A stretch of DNA of 64,000 nt, from positions 1,075,253-1,139,252 of the forward strand of contig JAZAYU010000173.1 of assembly GCA_038501625.1 (NCBI GenBank), in the 5' to 3' direction. Below the pieces are notes generated by a model. That model was not told the origin of the DNA. It was given only the letters and a program-made list of their open reading frames with translations, and searched no databases. Made by a program: the position numbers and the translations under genes. Each line of letters begins with the position of its first letter. Positions within the stretch are counted from its first letter, which is position 1. This DNA comes from Corbicula japonica (taxonomy: Eukaryota > Mollusca > Bivalvia > Venerida > Cyrenidae). Shown here in pieces: positions 22,706 to 34,000 of this stretch.

Positions 22706-24570
22706 CCGTTTGCACATTAATTACTTAAACTATATGTTTAACACTTAAACCCTAGGTTTAACAGCGGACCAATAGAAACTATAGTATTAAGCCGTTCAAC
22801 CAATGAAATCGCTCTTGGTATTTCACACGTGATTAGCGTTGTTGATAATGAAAATATGTCGTCTGCTTCTGATTAAACACTAGGTAAACGCGTACGGCCA
22901 TTTGTAAAATAATAATTATTTAAGTAATAATAGCCTTAAACGGCGTAGTGAATAAGACAGAATTATTTTTATATAAATTGACCTGAATATAATTATTTTA
23001 TTTATGGACTAAAACTGGATCTGTAGTTTTGGATTTAGGACAGTATTTCATAGAAAGTTAAAGGAAAGCTAAGATACCCTACCTATCCGAGAATATGGAC
23101 AGTTTTGCAGTTTTCTCATTCGTATTCACAAGCAGAAGGAAAGCTTACACGCATTTTATCCGTTTTTGTTGTTGTTTTATTGTTGTTGTTGTTGTTGTTG
23201 TTTGGTTGGAGACTATGGGACCTACCACCATGAGCAAATAACCATGTAGTAAGCCCCGAATTGGCAGATTTCATCTGGTTGGGCAGTACTGGCTCTGCAA
23301 GTTTGTCGCGTCATAAAATATAATATTGACGGATAGATTAAATACACAAAATGATTTGACATGAATAAAAATCATAATTATGCACTGCCGACCTCCGATC
23401 AAATAATTTTTATCAAGGTTAGCATTCTCAAATATATTTACTGTATACGTCGTGCAAACAGCATCGTCATTTACAATAACGAAATAAAACAACGTTGATG
23501 TAATATTAGCCTGTTCAACAAACATCAGGGATCGACATAAAACGCATAGTGACCAAAACACAGGAAGTATACGTGTTAATTTTCTTGCAACATAAAAAAT
23601 GGATCCATAATCGCGAAATTGTTAAATCCCATTGATTGAAGTTTCATTTTACGTATTTTTGTCTTAAAACTAAATAATTAAGAAATTTAAATACTTTAAC
23701 CCGTAGATAGAAGTCTTAAAGTATGGCTTTTAGTGCCGTTTGCACATTAATTACTTAAACTATATGTTTAACACTTAAACCCTAGGTTTAACAGCGAACC
23801 AATAGAAACTATAGTATTAAGCCTTTTAACCAATGAAGTCGCACATGATGTTTCACACGTGATTAGCGTTGTCGATAAGGTAAATTGTCGTCTGCTTATG
23901 GTTAAATACTGGAGGTAAACGGCCATTTGCAAAATAATGATTATAATTATGGTGTTGTTGTTAAGACAGAATTATTTTCATTTATAAATTAACATGTACA
24001 TACTTGATTTCTTTAGGCAATAAAATTGGAACTGTAGTATTTGATTTTTGACAGGATTTCTTAGAAAGATACAGGAAAGCTAAGACACTTCGTATCCGAA
24101 TATGGACAGTTTTGCAGTTTTTTTATTCGTATTCAAAGCAGAAGGAAAGGTTATGCGCATTTTATCTTTTTGTTTTGTTTTTTTTTTTGGTCGGAGACAT
24201 TAGGACTCACCATGTGCAAATAACCATGTAGTAAGCCTCGAAGATTTCTTCTGGTTGGGGCAGTACTGGCTCAGTAAGTTTGTCGCGGCATAAAAATATA
24301 ATATAGATGGATAGACTGGATTCACAAAATGATTTGACGTGATTATATTTCACTTCTTTGGACCTGAAAAAAAATCATACATATGCACTGCCGACGTCCG
24401 ATCAAATAAATTTTACCAAGATAAAAATTATCTTTGATATTTTAACACATCGTGCAAACGTCGTCATTTACAATGAAGAAATTTAATAATATCCTGTTCA
24501 ACAAACATCAGAGATCGGCAAAAACGCGCAGTGTCCAAAACACAAGTGTATATGTGTTGATCATACTGCA
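22706..24570 (+). repeat. Diverged ~0.9-kb tandem duplication inside the large element
   Basis: 22706-23580 and 23731-24570 align in order. Both share GCCGTTTGCACATTAATTAC, CACGTGATTAGCGTTGT, GACAGTTTTGCAGTTTT, CTGTTCAACAAACATCAG and other blocks, with indels between them. Each copy starts with the terminal-type motif, so an old end of the element may have been duplicated. A 96-codon minus-strand frame in the first copy is not preserved in the second. Confidence 0.75.
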
Positions 24571-25640
24571 AAAACTACCTCACCGGGTTATCCGATCAAC
24601 GAATTTTTCGCTTTATAGAACAAAGAAGGCAGTAACATTCATGTGCATAACTTTTCTCCTGCTCATCTCAATTCTTAGGTGCAAACAGTTTCATAAAATT
24701 TAATCTTTGCTTTATATTTATATATTTATTTCATATAAAATTTCAAATATTGCGATAGTTTGTTTTAGGCTATAGTTAACCATCTCAGCCTCCAATATAT
24801 TCTTTTGAAAATCTTTCAAAATCGGCGATCTGTCCGTTTTTAGTGAATTATTTATACTATTTCTATTGAAATAAAAGCTTAGCTGCAAACGGATAAAAAA
24901 AACAAGACAAATTTATCGTTCAACTGATATATGTTTTTCTTTGTAAAACTTATGATGCGATAGTCTGTTTTGTGGGTGAAGTTAGATTTTTTTTTAATTT
25001 GAAAAAAGGACCCGATACATATTGCGTTGAATCGAAAATCGTTCCCGGGTTAACCTTATTTCGCGGAGATTTAATGGAGACAGTTTTACAATGTGCCATT
25101 TCAGCATTTAAATAAAACTATTTAACCCCAACTGTAAAATGAAAAAAAGCCAAATCGTAAAAAAACATATGTATAATTTTAGTGGGTTATAGAGATTTGA
25201 CCTAATGAATGCTTTGTGTTTTATGTTCCATATTATTATTTGTTGTTGTTTGTTTTGTTAAATGTTTTGCTGGTGAAAGTCAAGGGGTGTATTTGATAAA
25301 TATCGAAAATTTAAAATTATTATTGTTGCTGTTGTAATATTCATAAATATAGAATTTATATTTTAAGGCACCGAAGCTTAAACGTGTCCAACCAGAAACG
25401 AAACAAATTTTGATTTGATTTAAAGTCGTCTCTATGCATTTATCTTTCGGAGGTTGCGTTTTTTGTCCTTAAAAAGTTTAAGATTTCACACCTGATTGAA
25501 GTAAAGGCTTACGGAGAATATCTCTCAGGTGTTTTTTGATATCACTGAAAGATTCGAATCCACATTTTTACATGTGTCCACAGTTGCCCACCTGTCATCT
25601 GGTAGCTAACACAAATTCGGATTATGGATTCTTCTCAGCG

Positions 25641-25642
<2 letters not shown>

Positions 25643-25682
<40 letters not shown>

Positions 25683-25683
25683 A
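25643..25683. repeat. (AAC)n microsatellite
   Basis: About 13 consecutive AAC units. A related (GTT)n tract lies at about 23176-23202. Confidence 0.9.
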
Positions 25684-26060
25684 TTGTCTTAAGATTAAGC
25701 TAAATAATCTAAACAAATGTACGAGGGTTGATCAATAAATTCGTGGACACTATCAATAACTTAATAATGAAACGAGGTATTGTAAAGATTTTCCGCTATT
25801 TAGTAGAAGAATTGAATACAATTACGAATATATTGTGATTTTTAAAAAAACTTTTCTCATTTATTGATTAAACGTATCGCCATAGCAACCCTTTGCCGTA
25901 AGAACGCCGCAGCTTAAAAAAGTAATATTTATCATTGTAAATTTTGTCATTATTTTGGCGCGCTTCTTTATAATACGAACATGACGTCAACGTTTATTCA
26001 TAACGTTTATAGAGCAAACAAAAAAACAAGCGTCGCTTCCGTTTATCTTGTTTGTTAGAG

Positions 26061-28507
26061 ATGTCAACGGAGACAGGGGTGTGTACGCCAGAGAGGAGCG
26101 CGACGTTGTTGGAGCAGAGGGCAGTAGTTCTGTGTAAATCTTGGTATGACGCCACAGCAGACTAAAGAAAGCATGGAAATTGCATCTGGAACAAAAAATG
26201 AGTCTCGTTCTTTAGTTTACACGTGGCACAAACGCTTCCGTGAGGGTAGAGAAGAACTTCAAGATGATAAAAGATGCGGCAGACCATCAGAAGTTTGTTG
26301 CGATGCGAACGTTATGCGAGTGAAGTCGGCCGTCAATGAGGATAGGAGGAGAACAATTAGAGAAATGAGCGATATGCTATGCCTAAGTTATGGATCCGTT
26401 CAGAAGATACAGTTCGTCAACCAGTTCCGGTTAATTCATATATTCGTTGTAAAAATATACTAAAAGCATTAATCAGAACTTTGTTTGTTGTTTGATTATA
26501 AGCAAAATATCTTACCTAAAAGATGCTGAATTTATTTTAGTCTCCGCATTTATTTACTTTTACATATGTAACATTTATTTAAAGACTAGTTTAAACCAGT
26601 TCCGGTTAATTCAATCTAATCCTTTTTTTTTAAGTTAAAACGTTGACATGTTTTAGAGTGAATTTTGACTGTCTAATTTGATAGCTGTAAACTAGCTTTG
26701 ACAGAACAAATTCGTTTTTACACGTTTTCGGTCTAAAGGGTGCAAAGTAATTCTTAAAGTAATGTGAAATAAATATAATAACACACCAAGTCTTATGATA
26801 TAATTTATTTCTATTTATTAAAATATTAACAAAAGCAATTAAGAACTAATGACATCACAGGTATTGCACCACGACGTTTATCTGATTAACCTTACAGCAA
26901 TAATTTCATGAGACAGAAATGTTATAATCACGTGGTGGCACAACACTGCCCCCTCTTCGTGTGGAGTTAGCCATCGTGGGTAGCTAGGTACTGGTGACCC
27001 ATAAACTTCTGTTAACACTATGACATCATTAGGATATCTTAGATGTAGGGTGCAAAAGACCTTGAGACATGTCCAATAGTAAACTAGCTTTAAGTGTCTC
27101 TTTTCCTTGGTAGCCGTTCCCAGTTTATCCTTTAAAATTCAAATCCAAAACTGGAATTCACACTACTTACTAATTCTGAATCACTGATCCGGAACTGGTT
27201 CAAACGCATGCTTCTCAAAAACCGTCACAAAAACAGAATGAAAATATTTATGAATACGATCTTGCTTCTGATGATAGAGCATTGATATAACACACTATTG
27301 CAAATCACCTTTTTTCGTTGTCGGGCCAATCAAGTTTGTTTCTTGCGGTGGATGCCACGCTTAACATCATCCGCGTTAAAAACGTTGGACGCGAGCGTCT
27401 GCAATAGTCTTTGTTGATGCAGCTCTTGACCGAAAGTAAACAATAAATCAAATGTTTAAGTTTGTAAATGTTCAGTTGAAATGCTTTTTATTGCGACTAA
27501 ACGAGTATTTTCTCTCGTTGTTTCTAAATATTTCTAAAATCTGGTATGACATATTAAAGTTAACCGGAACTGGTTCATAACCGGAACTGGTTGACAAACT
27601 GTATTGACTGTAGACCTAGCTATGAGACGATTGTGTGCGAGATGGGTGCCGCGTTTATTAACGGAGGAAGAGATGACGACAAGAGTTGCTCAAAGTGAGA
27701 GGTTTCTGAAACGGTACAGACGGCAAGGACAGCAATTCCTTGATAGAATTATAACAACTGACGAGACTTGGCTGTATTATTACGATCCAGAAACGAAGCA
27801 ACAGAGTAGCCAGTGGAAGAACACAGATTCCCCGCCGCCGAAGAAAGCTCGAGCCAGCCGATCGTTGGGCAAACACATGTTTATTGTGTTTTTTGACAGT
27901 CAAGGTCTTCTTCTGTGCCATGCAGTACCTTTAGGAGCGACCGTCAATGCAGATTATTACTCAAAGGTAAGAAGAAAAAATATATTTTTTTAAAGAAAAA
28001 ATTAGGTTGTAATATAAATAATAATTATAAATAATACAAATGTAACAATAATTTAGATTGTGAAAAGGTATAGCAAATCACGCAACATTTGTGTAAACGA
28101 TTGGTGTTTTGCCATTTCAGGTTATCCGCCGGAACCTGCTTACGGCGATATGGAAAAAACGCCCGGATGTGTACGCGGACTTGGAAAATATTATTCTTCA
28201 CCAAGATAATGCTCCAAGCCATCGAGCCGTGGAGACCCAGACCACCATCACCATCCAGGTAGGGGCCGAAGTCTTGGAACATCCGCCTTACTCTCCGGAT
28301 CTCGCCCCTTGCGATTTTGGGTTATTTCCGAAATTGAAGGCCGAGTTAAAGGGACACAGGTTTACCGGATTTCATGATTTACAATCCAGGGCACTGTCTG
28401 TGTTGCGTTCATTTGATAAATCATTTTACAAGGACATTTTTAGTCAGTGGGTGCACAGGCATGAACGATGTGTAGAAGCTGGTGGTGCGTTTTTTGAGAA
28501 GATGTAA
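26061..28507 (+). pseudogene. mariner transposase, interrupted
   Basis: The family protein cuts and pastes its element at TA sites using a DDD catalytic triad. The start ATG at 26061 leads to EQRAVVLCKSWYDATA. A one-base-type frameshift near 26155 moves the reading to the frame of 26146-26409, which carries the N-terminal helix-turn-helix region with HKRFREGRE and CGRPSE. A TA-flanked insertion (26410-27603 including one TA) splits the gene; the frame resumes exactly at 27604. The first catalytic Asp is in TTDETW and the second in HQDNAPSH. The third is in PDLAPCDFGLF, about 35 residues later by my count. Between 27966 and 28121 a 154-bp segment has GTAAGA...TTTCAG boundaries and restores the frame if spliced. 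Stop at 28505-28507. Confidence 0.9.
26410..27601. mobile_element. Tc1/mariner-type non-autonomous element inside the transposase
   Basis: The ends read CAGTTCGTCAACCAGTTCCG and, on the other strand, CAGTTTGTCAACCAGTTCCG, flanked by TA (26408-26409 and 27602-27603). The motif AACCAGTTCCGGTTAA also occurs inside at about 26594 and 27187 and twice at the right end. It contains no transposase. Removing it together with one TA rejoins the mariner reading frame exactly. Confidence 0.92.
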
Positions 28508-28734
28508 CGCCGACGTCACGACGCAACGTACGTTCCGGATAAGCAGCGGCGATCAGCTATACATGTATGTCTAAAAACTGTCATTTCGGGTACAATTTAA
28601 GGATTATCTATCTGAAACTTTCAAATCATATTGGTGAATCATTGAATAAATGTCAACTATAAGTATATCTATTTTTCTTCTTTAAAACGATAATTTATGG
28701 AGTGTGTCCACGAATATATTGATCAACCCTCGTA

Positions 28735-29944
28735 TAAGACCGAATTTAAGAGAATTTGCGTTACCTTACAAGATAGTTAATTTTAATTCAGTTTCAAAGT
28801 ACCGATATTCTCGAAATTATCGAGTCAAAACAGTAAATTTACAGAATTAAAATCAGCACTAATTCATATAATTATAATGTTCTGAGTTTAATATGACAGA
28901 TTTAATCAGTTTGAACGCCGTTTTGCGTTATTTCTTTAACGGATTTATAAACTTAACAGTCTTTTCATTTTACAATTATTTTGATTGGTTTTAAAACAAA
29001 GAATCTGCCCTTAGGTGTTAACTATACGTTGACTGGTGTTTTATTGCACGATTGTAGTTTAATTGACGACATCCGGATTAAGTGCCCCATCAAGCAGGAA
29101 ACAAGTACATACACTGACCATCCACTTTGATTTATTTACCTCTCTGGTAAAAAACAACAACAACATGAGACAGGTACAAAATAGAACAAAAGTTATGCAC
29201 TTTTAATAATGCAGAAGGCATTTTACATTAAGGAAAAATGTTATTATTTGAGAATCCATTATCGACTTAAATGGTGGAATTTTTTAGTTGAAATGTTAAG
29301 ACTGTGGAAATAAAACCGTAAAAAGTCTTATTTAATGTTCAACGTAGCACGCTGTATATTCTGCAATTCTTTTACTAAATAACTAACATCCGATATTACC
29401 TATTTGGATTTCATTTTTTTGAATAATAATTTCGCAAAATCTTGGAGTGTGTATAACCTATATTCTAAACGATATCGCATATTTACATGCTATTATTTCC
29501 ACAGGTTTAATTTATGATTGATAAACTTTGAATCAAAATTTTATCAATAAACTTTTGATATTACAGATTAATTATAGCTTTGTTATATGAATATGGATTT
29601 AATAAATTAAAACCAAACTCAGGAAAAAAAAGAAACTGCTGGAGTATACTGTTGAGTTTCTTTGAACGCAAAAAAGGGATCCATAATCGCTTCATCAACT
29701 TGGTTTCTGCTTGTCCGTGGCACTTATTTCAATGCCCTTGCGAGTTTTAAACGAAATTATCCGTGAGGAGAACGCAACATATTCTCTAGACCTGTCAAAG
29801 TCAACTGTCACTTAGATAACAAAGCAAAAATATGAATCACATCCTTTCCAATAATTTAAAACCCTCGATATGTTATACATACGGCTTCTTCAGCTTAAAT
29901 AACAACAACAACTTCTCACGTGATTACAAACTCGAAAAATGATT
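28735..29944. other. Right internal part of the 7.9-kb element, no gene seen
   Basis: AT-rich sequence. The phrase GGATCCATAATCGC near 29670 is shared with 23600, so this is further material repeated within the element. No coding region is recognised. Confidence 0.5.
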
Positions 29945-30409
29945 GGATACCTCTTAAACCATAGGTTTAACAGTTAAACCCGTAGTTTAAAGTCTTTACT
30001 ATATAGTTAACAGATTTTGAGGATTATTGTGCTTATTAAACTTCAAAGTATATGATTAACTGTTAAACTATGGGTTTAAGAGTTCAATCTATAGGTTTAA
30101 AGAAAATTCACTTAAAACTATGTATTTAAGTCTCTTAATACCATAGTTTAATGTAATTTTGTCGAAAATCTCTTAAACCTATAGATTAAAGTCTTAAACT
30201 ATAGGATTCACACTTAAACATAGGGTTTAAGCTGATAAACCTGTAGTTTAAGTAACTTTTTGCACAATTTTCTCTTAAACCCATAGTTTCAACTCTTAAA
30301 CTATATGTTTAACAGTTAAACCCTAGGTTTAAGTCTGTTAAACTATGGGTTTAACAGTTAAACCTATAGTTTAAGTAATTATTGTGCTAACCGCATGCCA
30401 TAGTTCTGT

Positions 30410-31068
30410 ACTGCCCTGATTTGATCGAACAATGGTCTGCCTTTAAAACAAAGTTTACTAGTGGGCTCGCTTCTGCCCACACACTTATTGGCACCTAAAC
30501 AAGCGAGTGCATTTGCGCTCAAGCGAAATAAAGATTTCTTTGGTGAGCTGATTATTCTTTTATAAGAAGCACTTTTATATGAACTAAATAGGAGACATAT
30601 CATTTTCAAAATTTGGAATGTAAAATATCGTTTATCTGTCGGATTTTTCGTGCAGTCCCGGACATTGTTTAAAATAACTGAAAGATCAGAGGTCGAGTGG
30701 TAACCTACTAATGGAATGCAACAATGCACCCATATAATTTTAAAAGCATGAACTATTCTGAATTAATTATGAAGGGAGTGAAGACAATCTCTTTTGTTTA
30801 AAATTTTTATCATTGAAAAGTTTTGTGAAATAATGTAATCATATATCATCATCGATGACAATGGTATCTATAGCACTGGACAAAAGCGGTCTGTATTTAC
30901 TTTTTTATGATTGTGTCCAAATTAAAGTTTCGGTAAAATTACGCGTTCAATTCATATGTGATGATCCGGTAAAATGAATATCAACCAATACCATATCATC
31001 TGTCTTGTGATTAAAATCAATATAAAAATGATATCAAATATACAATAACGCAGTTGGGTTCTTTTCAG
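30410..31068. other. Upstream flank of the receptor gene
   Basis: A 116-codon minus-strand frame (30379-30729) runs into the inverted end of the large element and matches nothing I know. TTCTTTTCAG directly before 31069 is a good splice acceptor, so a 5' untranslated exon may exist upstream. No promoter can be placed. Confidence 0.4.
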
Positions 31069-31070
31069 CA

Positions 31071-34000
31071 ATGGACCACAAAGGTCTATGGTTTGCTTTT
31101 CTTGTATGGAGTGGATTCTTTCTTGTAAAAGACGTGGAGTGTGCCACCGGTACGAACGCAAGAGACCTCCGCACCAAACTGTTTGTCACCGACGCGTACG
31201 ATTCTAAAACTAGACCATCAAAAACCGACCAGTCGGATCCGATAGGTAAGCAATTTGTACCACAATCACTTTATTTAAGGTTTAAATTGAATTTTTACTA
31301 GGCTATTTGATTATAATACCAAATTTAACCTATAGCGGACGTTTTCTCTGCAGTAATATCGCTTTTAATTTGCGAAAATTTGTGCTAGCAAAAAAACCCG
31401 CTGGTGTTATTGTCGCAGTTTAATTGAGCAATTATCAGCAGTAGCACGAAATCCAACCGTGCCTACCATCACCAATTAACTTGTTTTAATAAATGGATTT
31501 GACTCAGACTTTCATATCTAACGTTCCATTTAAATATGATATGGATCTTGACTCTTCTTGTAGACAAATTAAACAAGAAATATCTTTAAAAAAGATAAAC
31601 GGCGTTGATGGAAAAGATTTATATATACATGTACATGTATGTAAGAAAGAAGGAAATACAGAGAGGCGAAGCAGACACAGTTTAGTTATTTTATTTTACT
31701 TGTTATTGCTGTTGACGAACCCTCCCTGCCTTCTTAGTATGACCTAGAGTTTAAGCGACCGAATCATGACAACTTATAAATTCATTTAAAGTGTCTTTCA
31801 AAAAAAAATGTTGAAGCTGATGCAACAATTTCATACAGTGATAACAAGTCGATTAAAGAAGCAATGTCTTACATTAAGTCTTGTCTACATTTATTCAGTT
31901 TCAATAAAATACCTCTTGTAGAGTTAGAACACAAGATGAATAAATGTCCTTGAAATTTAATAAAAATAAATACAAACAGCCTGTTAAAAAAGCGAAATCT
32001 ACCAACTTGTACGTAATTAACTTTAAAAAAAGTGTCCCTTCTGGGTTTTGAACCCGGGGCCTCCGCTTGAGAGGTGAGAGTGTTAGCCACTACACTACAA
32101 CGAACAGTATCAAAGTAACTAGAAAGAAACCAGTAAGAATTAGAAATATCTACACTTCTCTTTCGTTTTACACTGTGTGTTGTATGCAAGTGTTTACCTG
32201 ACAACCAAGAATATTCCATATAAAAATGTATTTAAACCATCAATATTGACTTAACTGGTTATTTAAATCGTAAATATGTTTGTCTCCAATACAACACCAA
32301 TCGAAATAATCTATTTGATTTTTCCGCTGCATAATAATAAAAATCCCACTAGATACCTCTCCACCCTGCTAGATGCCTCTATGGTGTAAATAGCTACCAA
32401 TCGAAATAGTTTATTTCATTTTCCCTCTGCATAATAAGAGAATATGAGTATTATTTACAATATTTCATTGGTCGAAAAACTAGGTCAAAAGTGAGCTTAG
32501 ACAGCTAACGCCGAAAAATCAATTATGTATTGCTATAACAGATAATGTTCGGCCGTTGTAAATCATAGCACTTGATGCATTGGAGGGAGATCACTTTGTT
32601 GGGATTTGACGAACTGTTCGCAGCAGTTTCTTCCCCTTACAAGTGTTATGACCGATAAACAGTTTCCCAACAGATTTCAAAAGGCTGACAATCCTAGCTT
32701 TTACCATTTGATATGGGACTTTAATGGTTCTTTTCAAGCTTAGTGCATGTACAGTCTATTCATCAAGAAATGTATAGGTTATGTTTCAAGGAACAATGAT
32801 CGGACGCCTTGAAACTGATGCACTTTCTTTTTTATTCTTGTGAATTTACATATGCCACCGGTCATCTGATTTCCAGGTATACTAGTCATCTTATAACTTT
32901 TACCACAGTGTCTAAGCGTACAGTTAACCGAAACGGAAGTTGCTGATCTGTACGCCGATGATCACATAGTTGCTTACAGAAAAACACGCGACATCGGCTT
33001 TTTATTTGTAAAATATATTCAAATTAAACGTGCTTTTTGCAGAAATTATTTTTATAATGAGAACATCGTTGATTAATAGTCTTACTGTGATCTTGAAGTC
33101 TTGAACTAACGGCTAGTTAAGTTGCAATCTGTAATCTTTTCACTCTTGATCAGTACAAAATGGGGAAAAAGAGTGAAGAAAATCTGCATTTGTGACCTTA
33201 TATTTTATAATGTATAGATTGGAAAGGAATATATTTGACTTCTCGTAAAAGAAAAAATCATTTCCAACGCTAACAAAATGCGTTGAACGGTGCTTGAACG
33301 AATAAGCATCGAGAAAATGGTCTTTCTGTGCAGCAACCGAAAATGACAAGACTGTACGCAAAGTTGCAGTACTTCAATGTCAGACTGTACGACCAGTTGC
33401 GATCATAAGTGCATCATATACTGATCAACTGAAAAGCATCAATGAAGCAAGAACTTGTTAAAGGAATCAATCAAGGGAATCAACAAAATCTAATGTATTA
33501 TTTATCAAAAATAAAACCTTATATGATAACATTTTAGAACTGACAAGCAAGTTTTGAGCTATAAATTGATAGGTTTTTTACTCTGAATTACTGTTGAACC
33601 ATATGAACGAATTGGTACACTTTGTAGATAAGACACCGATTATTGCTAGAAATCCTAAATTCCCTGATTGTGACATTAAATAATACCTAGTATAAACCTG
33701 CTGAAATCCCTGCCGGTGTTGGCAAAAATATACATTATGCACAAATATTATCCAATAGCATAAAGACTTTAACTATATGGTCTTTGACAGGAAAATTCCA
33801 TTAAGTGGTTTCAGATTTTGGAAATCCACCACTTCGTGACTGAGTTAAGTTAGTCTACAATTACGTCTGCAACTGCTAAGAATTTCGTGTTTAAGGTCGT
33901 TAAAATGTCGAGTTGGATTTCATTTTGGCCGACTTTCATTGGTAGATTTCAGGGATTATGTTAATCTGTTTGGAGCATTCTACGAAATCTTTAAAAAAAC

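Larger units (their letters stand above)
25722..28732 (+). mobile_element. mariner transposon with nested insertion
   Basis: Inverted ends of about 30 bp begin CGAGGGTTGATCAATAAATT at the left, with one mismatch at the right. The TA target dinucleotide flanks both ends (25720-25721 and 28733-28734). The element is 3.0 kb rather than the usual 1.3 kb because it contains a 1.19-kb second transposon, a 154-bp intron-like gap and long untranslated flanks. It lies inside the 7.9-kb element. Confidence 0.92.
22524..30402. mobile_element. 7.9-kb DNA element with repeat-rich long inverted ends
   Basis: The ends are inverted copies beginning TATGGCATGCG, then TTAGCACAATAATTACTTAA. They continue for some 150-200 bp as arrays of TTAAACCTATAGTTTAAC-type motifs (22550-22770 and 29945-30385). 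GTTCTGT is duplicated exactly on both sides (22517-22523 and 30403-30409). Without the nested mariner the element is about 4.9 kb. I recognise no transposase of its own, so it may be non-autonomous, or its gene may be diverged beyond recognition. A 7-bp duplication does not point clearly to one superfamily. The internal left part contains a diverged 0.9-kb tandem duplication. Confidence 0.85.

Noticed and set aside
30379..30729. 116-codon minus-strand frame
   Set aside because: It runs into the inverted end of the 7.9-kb element and resembles no family I know.
31493..31747. 84-codon frame within receptor intron 1
   Set aside because: The receptor exons join in phase without it, and the protein is not recognisable.
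31869..32219. 116-codon minus-strand frame in receptor intron 1
   Set aside because: It reads through the tRNA-like sequence in an arbitrary frame.
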